Notes: generated by a model not told the origin, from the letters alone. 64,000 nt of DNA from Delphinus delphis (GCF_949987515.2 NC_082691.1:63991740-64055739), one strand, 5' to 3'; positions 11,421 to 24,245 are shown, numbered from the stretch's first letter. Program-made: numbers and translations.

Positions 11421-13945
11421 AATGATACTTGCCATGTCCCATTTTGGATGTCCCTTTCCACTATCAATGGGCTGGTTATCATCTTGTGTACATTTCCCTT
11501 TTTGCAAAATATGACATTGTTTAATGGACTATTGTAGAAATATATCATTAGATAACAGAGTTGTTTAGGAATGAGTCCTGAGTGCTTGTTCAGTTTCCTC
11601 ATTTGTGAACGAATATGATGAAACAGGTGCTCTCCAGAGACGTTGTGTTCTTCACTCTTTTCCCTCAACCTGTGTATAACTGAAGTGACCCAGCTGAACT
11701 CTCAGTTTCAAAATCACCACCTAAACTCTGTCATTATTAAAAACAACACAGTTTGGTCAAGATTATGGCTTTTAATTGGGTTGTGGAAAGAAACTCAAGT
11801 TGAAGAAATGTTGCCAGGATCACTGAGGAATTAATAACCACTTGATGCAAGAGGGAAGCTGTGAAGAACACTGGCTCTCTTATTATGTGGTGTCCAGGCA
11901 AAGTAGAGTTATGTTCTTACTCTTTCATTTTTTTAGTAATTATAATTGCAGAACTATTGGCTTCCTTTCCTTCTCAACTGTAGCTATAATGTTTTATTTG
12001 TGCGTGTATACTTTTGAGAGAGAGTTGGTCTCTGAAGAGGGAGTTAGGAAAGTATTTGAAATGGAAATGTCTTAAAATTATGTGTCTTTCCAGTTGTACA
12101 TTGGATTGCCTTAGGATTTAGAAACAAAATGGAAATTAAATACCACAATCACCTTCTTTCTGAACAAGAAAGTTCTATACTTATCAGTATAGAAAAGATC
12201 TAGTTGAAAGACAACAGATCTTGCATTTCCTTGGAGAGTGCTCTAGACATTGATCAACTGGCAAGAAAAAGCAAATATTAACTTTCTCTTCTTCCTCACC
12301 TTCTCACCATGGCTGGGTAATACTTTTGTATTCCTGTTTGGAGGATTTAATGGCCTTGTTAACATGTGGGAAAACATTGTGATTGGAGACTTTAACAAAA
12401 TAGTGAGTAGTTTTATTTTTTTTTAACTTCCACGTTTATGTTTTTACTGGTGTGTGTCTTTCCAAGTACTCCAGGTTAAGAACTAAATGTGTTAGAAAAA
12501 CAGATGTAATGCAAATAAATGGGAGAGTTCTCATCTCCTTCAGTGAAGAAATCTCCGAGTTCCTGAGCAGTAACTTTATGGGACCTTCTCTCTGTATGAG
12601 AAAAAATTGTGCTTACCCCACTTCTTTCCCCTGAGTTCTGTTGTATCATAACTGACTAATGATCTATAGGACCAGACAATTCACCTACATATGGTAGGGG
12701 ATCATAATGCACTAACATAGTATAGAGATCACTCTTACCAACAATTAATTGGGGAATTCACTTTATGAAGCCCTGTTTACGGACTGACATCTGGTGAACT
12801 TCTTAACCTGGATCTGTTCCAATCTTTAGGATTTATGGACTGTGCTTGCTTTTTTGTAAATAGGACTTTTTTCTGCTTGGTATATTCTGTTTACATAATT
12901 ATCAATGGATGAAAATGGCTATGTTCCTGTATTTCTTAATCCTTTGTACTAAGTGGACCTAAATTCTAAGTGGTGGTCCAGCTAAAAGAATAGTTGGACA
13001 CCTATCATTATTCAAGTTGTGGAAACATCTTAATGCCAGGAGGACCCTACCCTCTTAAATCCAGATTCTCTGACTGGAGCCCTTATACCCCAAGGGACTT
13101 AGTATTCAGTCTTTATGGGATTTTTAAAACTTGTTGAGACACATGCTAGACCTCTTAAAATATATCAGACTTCCTTTTATTCACAAACTTGGTCTCTGCT
13201 ATGAGGTGTAAAATGGAAATATTTTCAAACATAGGTATATGTGCATAGTCCTGAACACATTTTAAGTTCTTACCGGGTGTGGGGGGGGGATCAAAGTTTA
13301 TTATTAGGTAGTGGAAATGAAATCCCAAACATTCCACAGGCATCATGTTGGACACACATTACAGTGAACTTCACCTGCCTCTCACTGGTTCACCATTATT
13401 ATCTCTGTTGCTAGTAGATGAGCTACTGTCTAGCAGTCAGCATGTCATCTGCAAATATAGGGAGAAAGAAAAGTTATCGAATGGATTTAAAAGAAACATA
13501 GAAAAACAAATATCATATGTTGGAACTGGAAACATAAGACTATATAGAAAGGCATTGTTTTCTTCTGGTTTCCTGAGTTTGAAACTGTAAAACTGTACCA
13601 GGTTAAGTGTGAGATGCCTCTACATTACAACAAAGTAAAGGGCAGAATGGAAGGGGAGATGAGAACGATATTGACGTATGATCTCCAGTTCCTCCTTCAG
13701 AGAAGCAGTGTCACCATATGATATCAACGTGATTTGCCATGCTGTGGTAAGAACTCATTCAATGATACATTACATTCTTGAGGGCTTTATTTCCAAGATG
13801 TGCTTTGACAAGGTCTGACTGTTGTATTTTCAACAATCTCCTATATATATAGTTTTCTGGAGCATCTACTTAGTAAGCACCTTGGTAAACCCAATTTCAC
13901 AGAAGTATTGGCTTTCTAAAATGGCCCATAAGCACAGAACAGAGT

Positions 13946-13948
<3 letters not shown>
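11421..13948. other. gene-free stretch, nothing recognised
   Basis: 2.5 kb of AT-rich sequence without recognisable repeats. Open frames up to 111 codons (11333-11668 minus) overlap the MIR or are unsupported. A G-run of 8 lies near 13283. Confidence 0.5.

Positions 13949-14029
<81 letters not shown>
13949..14029. repeat. (AC)40 microsatellite, pure
   Basis: About 80 bp of uninterrupted AC dinucleotide. Its length and purity make it a likely length-polymorphic locus. The His/Thr-rich open frame across it is an artefact of the repeat. Confidence 0.95.
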
Positions 14030-16502
14030 ATTAGTCAAAAAATTTCCAACAAGCATAGCTTTACCAATTATGGTGTGTTCTTAAGGAAATGTTAAGTCCA
14101 AGTACAAGATGGATTGGGCCCTTTGAAGTCCAGTGTGGAAGAAGAGAAGTCAGTGGAGAATTAACAGGGGAAGTGCAGCCCCACTCTTCCTCCAAGCCTT
14201 TTGCTGTTTCTCTCCATGGCAGCCCTTGCGTAAGTCTTTATCTGACACAATTTTTCCTAGCTATACCTCCTACTCTGCATTAAATTTTTCTAACTGCTAT
14301 TGTATTTTTTATTCTTTAATATTTTATCATCTATACCTTGAGTAAGTCACCCCAAATATCATCTGTAGAAGTGTACACAGAAAAATGGAATATGTTGATA
14401 ATTTATTCTCCCCTCCCCACTTATCCTTTTCATCCTCTATCTCCTTCTCTCTTTTACCCACCCCTCTTCCTTCCATTCTTGCATTTTGTCAAAAAATTTA
14501 TAAATACTTGGTTAAAATTGCTACACAAACATACAGTAGGATTCTTGGCTCTCTATAGCTTACATTCTCCTTGGGCTAAAAAAATATATTTTAAGAAAAC
14601 AGAAGAATGAAGAGAGTAGAGGAGAATTATCAGGAAAACTCTTATACATATCTTTAATGCCTATGTGTGGTTGTGTGTACACATTTACAGAGAGAGAGAG
14701 GGAGAGGGTGAGGGAGACTGAGAGAGAATAAAGAGTAAAACTATTTCAAATGAATATATTTTCGGAGAATTTTTTAACTACTCATAGTCTCTTAGGGAAA
14801 CTTTTCATATTTAAGATAGTGAAATATTCTTTTCAAAGCACCCATTCGCCACACTTCACGTGAATTATAAACCTTTGAAATGAAATCTGAATGTTAACTT
14901 CAAAAACACTTTATCCATCAAGTAAATCTTGATTAAAAGAAAAATGTCACTGGTGTATATTTTTGAGGTTTCTGCTGTTTTAAATTCTTAGTGGCAATTC
15001 AAGCATGTGAACAGAAGATTCTTTGGCTGGCAAGTCAGAGCATGGTCTGTGGTCATTTGTGATTCTCAAAGTGTCTCCTTGTTTGATTGCTTTTAAATAT
15101 ATGAAGAAAAAAGAAGAAAAAAAATTTTTCCTCCCTGAAGGAATGGAACATTTGCACCCATACACTCAGTTGTTTGCAAAGGTCTCTGTTGCAAGAATAT
15201 AAATCCGCAAAGTCCTAAAATATACCCAAAGAACAGCTTGCCAACCTTCTGGGTTTTCTGTATCACTGAAAGGAAGTACTGGTTAGGAAAGCCAACTCAC
15301 AAGCAAATCCACTGAGATCTTGATGGGAAAAAAGGTATTCTTGAGAAAGCTCTAATGGTTTAGGAAGCAGGAGAATCAGGAATCGGCTCTAGGATATGAG
15401 GGACATCCGCTACCCTCTCTGAGCCTCTGTTTTGATGTCTCCTAAATGAAGGTGGTTGCACTAAAAGCTAAAGTTCTTTGATTCCACCGATACGGTGTGG
15501 AAAGTGTATCTATGCCAAGAAAATTCGTAGAAAACAGAGATGGTAAAATGTACTTTGTGCTGAGCACTGTGTTCAGTGTACACGGTCTCACATAATCCTC
15601 ACAATAGGCCTCATTAAAACTCTCTCTTTACAGTTGGGGCAACTGACAACCTGCCTGCGTCCAACAGCTAGACCCAGACTGACCCACTCCTGAGAACTTC
15701 ACAGTCTAAGTCAAGCCTTGCTGTTGGCCTCCTTTGCCTTAAGAGGCCTCCCCATTCACTGCCCACCTGGGTTTCACTTTTGATAGAGGAAAAGAAGAAC
15801 AACTGGAGACAATCCTAAAATTTGGGAAATTCTAAGAATTTATGAAAAGAAACTGTCTTAAAAATTTTCCCCCAATCTAGTCATGAGAAAAATATTAAGC
15901 AAATTCCAGGAGAAGGGCATTCTGCAATATGCTTGACCAATACTCCTCAAAACTTCAAGGCCATCAAAAGTAAGGAAGGTCTGAGAAACTGTCACCACCA
16001 AGAAGAGCCAAAGGAGATGCAGCAACTAATGTCATGGGGTATTCTAGATGGGATCCCGAGACAGAAAAGGATGTTAGGTAAAAACTAAGGAAATCTGAAT
16101 AGGCTATAGATTTTAACTACTAATAATGTATCAGCATTTGTTCATTGATCAAATGTACCATGCTAATGCAATATGTTAACAATAGGAGAAACTGTGTGGA
16201 GAATATATGGGAATTCTCTGTACCATTTACTAAATTTTTCTGTACATATAAAAATCTTCTAAAAATTAGTCTATTTTTTTTTTAAAAAAAGCTTATCACT
16301 GCCCAAACAAAAAGAGCAATTGTAGCAGTAGGGCAAATAATATTCTTTTAAAGAACTGCTACTATTATTCCTCCTCCTCTTCCTCTTCCTCACTGCTATT
16401 GTTATAGTAATACTATGAGATGATCTGGCAGTGTTAAATGCCTCTGGGAACCTTTAGAATTAGGATGCAGTTGAAGAGTAGCTTTCTGTGAGCCTTGTAT
16501 TA
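14030..16502. other. gene-free stretch with small simple repeats
   Basis: Contains a GA-rich run (about 14689-14727), a TCC/TTCC run (16370-16393) and a weak antisense MIR-like piece at about 15545-15690 ('gagcactgtgttcagtgt', 'cacataatcctcacaatagg'). No gene is supported. Confidence 0.45.
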
Positions 16503-16710
16503 GGCCAGGCTTTGGCAAGCTACAGCCAATGGGCCAGATCTGACTGTTTTAGTAAATAAAGTTTTATTGGAACACAACTAATGCTCATTCATGTTTACAT
16601 TTTGTCCTTGGCTGCTTTTGCACTACAATGGCAAAACTGAGCAGTTGCACCAGAGACCAGATGGCCCACAGAGCTTAAAAAATATGTACTATCTGGCCAG
16701 CCCTCGGTTT
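16503..16710. mobile_element. hAT-type nonautonomous DNA transposon relic
   Basis: The sequence has the well-known run of phrases 'gctttggcaagctacagcc', 'aataaagttttattggaaca', 'ggctgcttttgcactacaa' and 'agagaccagatggcccacag', ending in 'actatctggccagccct'. In other mammals this is a short MER-class DNA transposon with terminal inverted repeats related to CAGGGGTCGGCAAACT. The left end (AGGCTTTGGCAAGCT) and right end (GGCCAGCCCTCGG) only partly keep those ends. Noncoding. The exact family name is uncertain. Confidence 0.65.
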
Positions 16711-17039
16711 AGGTTACCTGAGTTACAAGGTAGATGGTGAGGCAGGTAAGCTGGGCCACCAGAATTCATCTGGGTTATAATCAAGTATCTATCAAATAGA
16801 ACTCTGCAGATCAAGTAGCGTGAGTAAATAGAGTAGTCAGCTTCAGAGGTGGCCACATGTTTAAGGTGTCTGAACACTCTTTTTTTTGCTGCAGAGCTGT
16901 GTCTTTTGGCCCCATGGCTGTATCAGCTGTGTGAACCCTACCCCTTCAGACTTCCAACTTTAGGGACTTCCGTCTTGGCCTTTTCACTCTACTCTTCTTT
17001 TAGTGTTCCTAACTTTGACATGAGAGTAAATAGTCAGAA
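16711..17039. other. gene-free stretch, nothing recognised
   Basis: No exon or repeat recognised. An 88-codon frame at 16849-17115 runs into a MIR relic and is treated as chance. Confidence 0.45.
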
Positions 17040-17225
17040 CTTAATGTGTTTTTCAATGTGCCAAGCACTTACACATGCTCATCAATTTCTTCCTTATGAA
17101 GTAGGGCTGCCATAGTCTCTGTTTATAGTTAAGGAAACTGAGGCTCATTAAAGTGCAATAATTTGCTCAGGAAGGTCACTTGGCTCATAAATGCTGAGCC
17201 ATGGTTTGAATCGAGGCTTTGTTAA
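17040..17225 (-). mobile_element. MIR SINE
   Basis: Antisense MIR blocks are seen: 'caatgtgccaagcacttac', 'agttaaggaaactgaggct', 'ttgctcaggaaggtcacttg' and 'atggtttgaatcgaggcttt'. Minus orientation. Confidence 0.75.
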
Positions 17226-17801
17226 ATTCCCTACAAATAAGCCCGCATTCAGTGCTGGAGCTGGCTCACACTGGCTGGTCAGAACCAATCATTGAATTTT
17301 TAGGAATTCTGTGAGCCAGTTAACAAATTCAGCCGTTATTAAAAATTAAATTATGTAAACTTTACAACCAAGTAAATTGTATTAAGAACAAAGATAATAC
17401 ACCTCAGAACCCTTCACTAGTTATTACTACATTTTACTATTCTCTATGCTCTAGATTATTTTTGTCTACGGAATCTGAATGGTGAAAGTGCTATCTCATG
17501 GTGTCCTCTTACACATCTCTGCCAAGCTCCACGTTTGGTGATGTCACGTTGGTTGCTTGAAACTGGCCATGATAGGAGTATTTATACCAAAGAAATGGGC
17601 AAACACTACAGATTAGGGCTTTACCTTTTTTCCTTGAAAGCCAGCTGGTTACATATTTTCCAGAATACCAGTGCTTACCCTGCATTCTGATTTTGATCTC
17701 TGGTATTCTAGACAGTTACATTTGTTTCTGCTTGGCCTCCTATCTTGACCTTTGAACCCTATAACTTTTATAGTTCATGCTATAGCAACCTACAGAGAGG
17801 A
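17226..17801. other. gene-free stretch, nothing recognised
   Basis: AT-rich, without supported features. Confidence 0.45.
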
Positions 17802-17809
17802 CCTGAGCT

Positions 17810-18184
17810 TTTTTTTTTTTAAGACTTATTTATTAATTTATTTTTGGCTGCGTTGGGTCTTAGTTGCGGCAAGCAGGATCTTTGTTGAGGCATGCGGGAT
17901 TTTTCGTTGCGGAGTGTGGGCTCTTCATTGCGGCGTGCAGGCTTCTCTCTAGTTGTGGCTTGCGGGATTCCTCTTCTCTAGTTCTGGCGAGTAGGCTCCA
18001 GGGTGCGTGGGCTCTGTAGTTTCCAGCACACAGGCTCTCTAGTTGAGCCTCGAGAGCTCAGTAGTTCTGGCTGCAGGCTTAGTTGCCCCACGGCATGTGG
18101 GATCTTAGTTCCCTGACCAGGGATCGAACCCGCATCCCCTGCATTGGAGGGCAGATTCTTTACCACTGGACCACCAGGGAAGTC
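17810..18184 (-). mobile_element. CHR-type tRNA-derived SINE
   Basis: The minus-strand element begins GGGACTTCCCTGGTGGTCC and includes a clear B-box-like GGTTCGATCCC and an A-rich 3' end (poly-T at 17810-17820 on the plus strand). An 8 bp duplication CCTGAGCT at 17802-17809 and 18185-18192 marks the integration site. Its body differs from the copies at 2239 and 32218 in the middle repeats, so it may belong to another CHR subfamily. Confidence 0.9.
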
Positions 18185-18192
18185 CCTGAGCT

Positions 18193-18499
18193 CTTTTTTA
18201 TTGTTTTTGTTTGTTTGTTTTTCTGACAGTGGGTAGCATTTCCTTAGTGTAATTCCCTTATTGATAAAATATGTTCCACCTGGTGAGGAAGAAGTTTCAA
18301 CAATTTTATAATTTGCTTTTGAATGCAGAAACAGGTTTAAGGATAGCTTGTAATCCATAAAAAAAAAAAAAAAAAAAAACCCTAGAGTTGAATTATCTTT
18401 ATAAATATAGGGTGATCTCCTATTGTTCAGAATTTTTGGTAAGATTTTCTACTTAAATAATTTTCTGGCTACATGAGGATTGTAGCCAGAAAAATTTTC
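18193..18499. other. short gene-free stretch with A tract
   Basis: Contains an A tract of ~20 bases at about 18360-18379. Otherwise nothing recognised. Confidence 0.5.
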
Positions 18500-18720
18500 T
18501 TAAAAAATGTTTAAATTTAAGTATAGTGGATTTACAGTGTTTCAGATATATAGCAAAATGATTCAGTTATACATATACATATATATTTATCTATTCTTTT
18601 TCAGATTCTTTTCCATTATAGGTTATTACAGGATATTGAATATAGTCCCCTGTGCTATACTTGTTGTTGTTTATCTATTTTATATATAGGAGGATTGCTA
18701 TATATCTTGATGTTCTACTA
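18500..18720 (-). mobile_element. L1 LINE 3' UTR fragment
   Basis: Antisense L1 3' end. 'aatttaagtatagtggattt' is followed by 'ataggttattacaggatatt', 'tagtcccctgtgctatac' and 'ttgttgtttatctatttta', the same block order as in 23195-23580. The tail end is on the left. Confidence 0.75.
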
Positions 18721-20955
18721 ATTTGCAAAGCAACAAATTTTTACAGCCAGGTTTAGTTAACACAAATGGTCATGCACATAATTTGATTGGTAACAATTCA
18801 GAGGAAGAGGGAGCATAGTGAAATGTCTCAAAAACATCCTCTTAAACATCACGGGTGTAATCTCCAATTTATAAACTGTCTTGTTCCAAATGCTATAGAT
18901 ACTGTTTGCAATTTGTGATGCATGCTTCATGCTTTCAAATTTCACCTGCAGGCGTTAGGGTTCCAGATTACTCCAGAAAAGTGTTTTAAGCATTTAATTG
19001 TAATAGGACTCTAAAATGAAGCCACCACTTATGACATTGTTCCTTATAAAAATGCCCCCAGAGTTCTGACTTGGGATCCCAGGTTCCTTAATGAAACTCC
19101 TTTTTACACGAGAGCACAGGGATAGAAGTGGATCTCCATAATTGTACCAGCAGTGGGCAAAGGAGAGCCTAGACATCCCATGTTGGTGGGGAGAGGGGGG
19201 CTGTTCTGTACATTATGCAAGGAGGGAGCTGCCAGACAGATACTGGAGTAGAAGGGAGGTACATAAGTTGTGAGAAGCCCCTGCTGTTGCCAGAATGAGT
19301 TTACTGGCTATTTGAACGTCTGATAATTAGGAGTTGGCTGAATTATTATTTTTAACTATAATTCCATGTATCATATTAATGTAGACCATATCTTGAAATC
19401 AGTGCTGTTCAAAGTGTGAATAGAAGACTAGCATCTGTCTGCAAACTGTCTGTTACTTGAAACTGAGATTAAGCATTGAGAAACTTGTAGCAATTGACAG
19501 TGTGCTTTTTACAATGATTGAATCTAAAAGATAAGGGCCTATATATTGTTCATTTTATTTTTCTAGTAATTCCTTTTATTCATTTTTATTATACGTGACA
19601 AAAGTATTGGCTTAGATAGATTGGAAATTTTAAGGCTAGTCCTTTTGAGAAGCATTGCTACAGTGGGCTTCAGAAGGTCTCTGTTAGTTTGGAAATTTTA
19701 TATTTTATTTCTCTCCTTTTACTGCTTACTCTGAAATTTTTGTTTGTTTTTACTTAAACAGATTAAAAATAAGCCTGGTTCTCCTTCTGGATGGGGCCCT
19801 AGCTATTTTAAGGTAAAGCAGGGCAAGTTCCATTGCATTGATGGATAATTCTTAACATTTCCTGTTTGGGAAACCTCTGAGACTACTACCTCTGATTCTT
19901 ATTTTATGAGTGTGGAAATCCTTGTCTTTCAAGTTTCCCTCAACATCGATTTCTTTTTCAGAGCTGATCCAGAGGGATGGATGGTAAGGTGTACTTTCCT
20001 TCAGACCTGGGATCTTGACTTCACTCTCATTTGAGTGACGTGGTTTACACATCAGTGCTGCTGGTACTCTCTCTTTATAAACCCCCTCACACATAAAGCC
20101 AAACTTGAATATGGAGGCTTTGGACTCAGTGTATGAGAAGCCTCAGAAAAGGAAAAATCACACTTTATTTACAAGAAGAATGGCTTTGGGGAAAAATGTG
20201 TACGGTATACAGCATGTTAGTACATTTCCAGGAAATTAATCAAATTAGTCAAATCAAGTTACAGATGTAGTCAGGAAATTCTCAGCATGAGTTCTCCGTA
20301 CAATATTTTGGTGGATAAAATCAAATGGCTTATACCTAATATTTTCAAAGCGCAGTGGTCCCAGCTTATCCTCAAGTCACCTTGGAATTGACTTGGAATT
20401 GAAAGCTTCCACAATGCATTCATGGCTTTGCTGTGAATTATGAAGTGTTTGTGTCTCTGCTGTAAGGTGTTGGGATTCAGGAATAGAATCAAATTCCTGA
20501 GAAATACCACCATAGTCACCAACTCAGAACACCAGTGGCCTTCCTCTTTCTTCAGGGAAGTTTTCTTTCCCTCACAGTCGATGTGCTTTGTTTCTTTTAT
20601 AGTTTCTGATGCTCTGGTATTAAAGGGAATTTCTGCTGAGGTACCATTATAGTATGGATATCACATATGCTATAGATTTTGTCCTTTCTGACTTTAAAAG
20701 GGTTAAATTTTAAGACAACACCATCGCTGCTGTTGCTAAGTGCTCATCAGTATGTCTTTAAAGGCAATGACTCATTCCCAGCATTTTCACCGAAAGAGAA
20801 ACATTTAAGATTATTCTTTTTTGGCCTACTCCTGAAGATTGTTGTCTCTTTATTTATCATCTTCATGACTGGTACGTTCTTAAGCTGAGGTTGCCGTATG
20901 GAGAGGTAGATTTTTCTACACATTGCTTAAAATATTGTTTGTATTTTTCAACTAG
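18721..20955. other. gene-free stretch upstream of the candidate exon
   Basis: No repeat recognised with confidence. If the exon at 20956 is real this is intron. A 22-base unit at 19963-19984 has both an acceptor-like and a donor-like edge but is too short to support. Confidence 0.4.
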
Positions 20956-21066
20956 GTGGCTGTGCTACGATCCCAGAATCAGACCTAGAAGAAAGATCAG
21001 TAGAGCAAGACTCCACTGAACTGTTTACCAACCACAAACACCTCATCGTGGAGACGCCCATAGCTG
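20956..21066 (+). CDS. candidate internal coding exon of an unidentified gene (partial)
   Basis: A 111 bp stretch has the marks of a real exon. Upstream is TTGTTTGTATTTTTCAACTAG, a T-rich tract ending in AG. Downstream the donor is CTG|GTAAGAG. Of the three plus frames only one is open. It leaves two bases at the start and one at the end, so both introns would be phase 1 and the exon would be symmetric (37 codons' worth). The peptide starts GCATIPESDLEERSVEQDST and ends NHKHLIVETPIA. It is rich in acidic and polar residues, has no hydrophobic segment and only one Cys, so it reads like a linker or extracellular spacer, not a folded domain. Base composition is richer in G+C than the flanks. I do not recognise the gene. 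A pseudo-exon cannot be excluded from sequence alone. Confidence 0.45.
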
Positions 21067-23194
21067 GTAAGAGAATGAGTGGCCTTCACAACTGGTATGT
21101 CAGGAAGAGCGAGACACTGGTCAGGTTTTGTCATACCAGAAGGCATTTTGCAAAATTGCTTGTTTTCTAACTTATTCAGCCTTCCCCTTGGCATTGGGTG
21201 CAGCTGAATTTGATCATTTGTATATTCCTTTCAATATTCAGACCTTTTCTCTCTCTTGCTCTCTTTCATTTTTCCAGAAGTTTCACCCCTCCAAGGAGTT
21301 TCAGAATAGTTGAAGTAGAGTTGTCTGGTTGAGGGGAAGATGGCCTTCCCAAGGCTGATCATGTGTGGACCTCATGCCAAGCACAGATGAAGGTGCTTCA
21401 TACAGCTCACCTGCCAGGAGATAATAGGTAGAGATGGGGATGGGGACTTTTAATTTTTCTAGGAGGACTTGTAATACTATGGGCAAGTCAGTTGAACTTG
21501 TCTTACCAGGAAAGGATGTTGCTGCTTTTTGGTCATCTGTATGCTTTCAGCCACAGTATATAGTGAGATGACATCTTTTGGGGGCAGACTTTGTAATGCA
21601 AAGACCCAGATCCTACTTGATAACCCCAGTTTTTTCACAGAATTCTTATATATTAAATGTATCGAGTTTAATAAAAACATCTTATTGTCAAACAATATCT
21701 TGGATTTGATTTGTAATCAGAGGGTTATATAGTTGATTTCTTTATTTATTTAAAGTGAAGAAATTGAACGGAACTAAAAATGTTGCTTCTCCACGGTAAG
21801 ACTTGAGTGTGGTTATTTTATAAATACAAGAAACTACTATTAGGCTAAAAGTGGGAAAAGGTGAGTATTTCTAGTATTGTATGAAAATGTTAAAATATTT
21901 TCAAGGAAGCTAGTACATTAACATCCTTTTTCATTACCCCAATGGGAGATACCTTTTAAAAATCCAGGTTATAGAAGGATTCACACTTTATTATAATTAA
22001 AAGGTAAGGTCTTCATATGTAAGAAATAGAGGAGATTTTGCCAGTTTCGGGTTAAAATTACAGTTGCAAGGCTGATTTATTTAAATAAAAATATGTCTGT
22101 GCCAGTTTTGGAATGCCTCAGTCAGTACAAAGGAGAAAGTGGCTCGCAGTTTTTCTATAAGTGAAATGTCAAAAAAATTGCAGAGGATGTATTATTTATT
22201 ATTTATAGCATTCTTTTTTAGGAGATGCAGCAGAAGATTAAATAGTTTTCATTGTCAAGTATGGGAGTGGACACCTTCTAGCCTTTGGGCCAGAATCAAC
22301 CATTAGGTTAATGTTACCCAGCCTGTGGGGACCAGTAAAAGATGTCTTGGCTCTGTGTATGCCTAAAGATGCAAAACCACAACACTTCTGATCATCTTTA
22401 ACAGCTTCATTGAAGAAAGGTTAGAAGAGAAGTATATTCCTTCTTTAAAGAGTGTTTCTGAGTTGTGTCTTTTTTTCTTTTTTTTCCTTTTTGATATTTG
22501 GTTCCCAGGGATATTTTGTCCATGGAGTGCATGTGTCCATGTGCTCATCTCTGTTCTCCTTTCTTTCTCTTTTTTTTTGAGTCATGTCCTGTTTGTCATG
22601 TCCTGTCTGCCTTTCTTTAACTCAATTTCTTTTTCTCTCTTGTTTCTATGTTCATCAGCCTTGATCAGTCTTTCCCTTCCTCTATTCCCCCCAATTCTTT
22701 CCCTTCACTTTTTGATTCTCTCCCTTTATTTCCTGTGATATGTTTTATGAAGCATATCATTTGATTTGTAAAGGTTACTTTAAATGTGCATGAGTACAGT
22801 GATTTCTATCTTTTTCAAATCTCTCCTCCATTGTTTCCTTTTTTTAATGGCCTCCACAATTTCTCTCTTCCATGAGGGAGTGTTTACCAATGTAAACTCA
22901 AAAGGCTTCCTATCTCTGATTTGGGAGTTTAAGGTGACTTTTGCTGCTACAATTACATCTTATACTGAGAGTTTTTAATGTTAAGAAGTATATTTGCAAG
23001 AAGTTTTCCTAGAAATCATTATCAGTATCTTAAGCCTATTAGCAAAATTACTTGACCAAATAATTTTAATTTTTTATTTGGATCATTTGAATACAGAACT
23101 CTGTATGCATACATCATACATATAAATATTTTAGAATGTTTCTAATTTATTACCATTTGCACTTTACTAGCTGCCAAAAGGAAAGAAGTTACTA
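21067..23194. other. gene-free stretch, intron if the exon is real
   Basis: Contains a strongly pyrimidine-rich block at about 22460-22735 with many TTTCT and TCTCT runs. No repeat family recognised. Confidence 0.45.
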
Positions 23195-23580
23195 ATTAAA
23201 CTTTTTAAAATTGCAATATAGTTAATTTACAATACTTTGTTAGTTTCAGGTGTACAGCATAGTGATTCAGGGTTTTTTTGCAAATTAATTCCATTATAGG
23301 TTATTACAAGGTATTGGGTATAATTCCCTGTGCTATACAGTAAATCCTTTTTGCTTATCTATTTTATGTATAGTAGTTTGTATATGTTAATCCCATATTC
23401 CTAGTTTGTTACCTGCTCCCGTTTGGTAAGTTTGTTTTCTATGTCTGTGAGTCTGTTTCTGTTTTATATATAGATTCATCGGTATTATTTTTTAGATTCC
23501 ATATATAAGTGATGTCATATAGTATTTGTTTTTCTCTGACTTATTTCACTAAGGATTATATTCTCTAGGTCCATCCTTAA
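23195..23580 (-). mobile_element. L1 LINE 3' UTR plus end of ORF2
   Basis: Antisense L1: 'ttaaaattgcaatatagtta' at the tail end, then 'caggtgtacagcatagtgat', 'ggttattacaaggtattggg', 'tccctgtgctatacagtaaa', 'ctatgtctgtgagtctgtt' and 'ttccatatataagtgatgtc'. It runs into the last codons of ORF2 near 23520-23580. Older than the L1 at 34284. Confidence 0.8.
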
Positions 23581-24027
23581 TTAACCTTTTAAACATTATC
23601 AAATTTAAAATATAAGTTCTAAAATGATAAAAATGATTTGATTAATGACATAAATTTAACTTTGTTAAAGAATTTCCTGAATTTAAGTTGTACATATCTT
23701 CTACTCCTGATTTTAGCTTCATGATTTAAAAACACAAAAACTGTTTAAAGTGTTTCTACTAGCAAAAAAATAATGAAGCCAAGAATTATGTTATCTTTTA
23801 GAATGGCTGTTTAAAAATCAAGACCCAAATAATTCTTAACTATTCCTATTATTTTGAGACCAATATTTCAGTCTTTAATAACGATTGTCCATTATGTCTT
23901 GTGTGTGTGTGTGTGTGTACATAATCTTGGAGTAACTCACAAATCTGGAAGAAGGAAGATGATCCAGGTTTCTGATTAGCCCAATGGTTTCATTATTACC
24001 CAATATATCAGAATAGGTACTAATAAA
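23581..24027. other. gene-free stretch with short (GT)n
   Basis: A GT dinucleotide run of ~20 bp lies at 23899-23918. Nothing else recognised. Confidence 0.5.
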
Positions 24028-24245
24028 ATAGCAAACATTTATTAAATTCTTACTATGTGCTGGTACTTTGTATGCATGATTTCGTTCACTCCTCATGACA
24101 TTACTGTGATGTAGAGAATGTTATTATCTCTATTTTACAAATGAGAGTACTGAGATTTACAAAGTCTAAATAATTTGTCCAGTATCCCACAGTTAATATG
24201 TAGCAGAACTGGGATTTTAATCCAGGCTAATTCCAAAAGCCCAAA
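24028..24245 (-). mobile_element. MIR SINE
   Basis: Antisense MIR in good order: 'aaacatttattaaattctta', 'ctatgtgctggtactttgta', 'ttatctctattttacaaatg' and 'gcagaactgggattttaatc'. Minus orientation. Confidence 0.85.

Noticed and set aside
13822..14034. Frame with a long Thr-His run
   Set aside because: It is a direct product of translating the (AC)n microsatellite.
17978..18358. 126-codon minus-strand frame
   Set aside because: About half of it is a translation of the CHR SINE (DFPGGPVVKNLPSNAGDAGS type), a well-known artefact in artiodactyl sequence.
19963..19984. 22-base micro-exon with TTTCTTTTTCAG acceptor and GTAAGG donor
   Set aside because: Too short to judge, and such pairs are expected by chance in a 64 kb window. 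No coding support.
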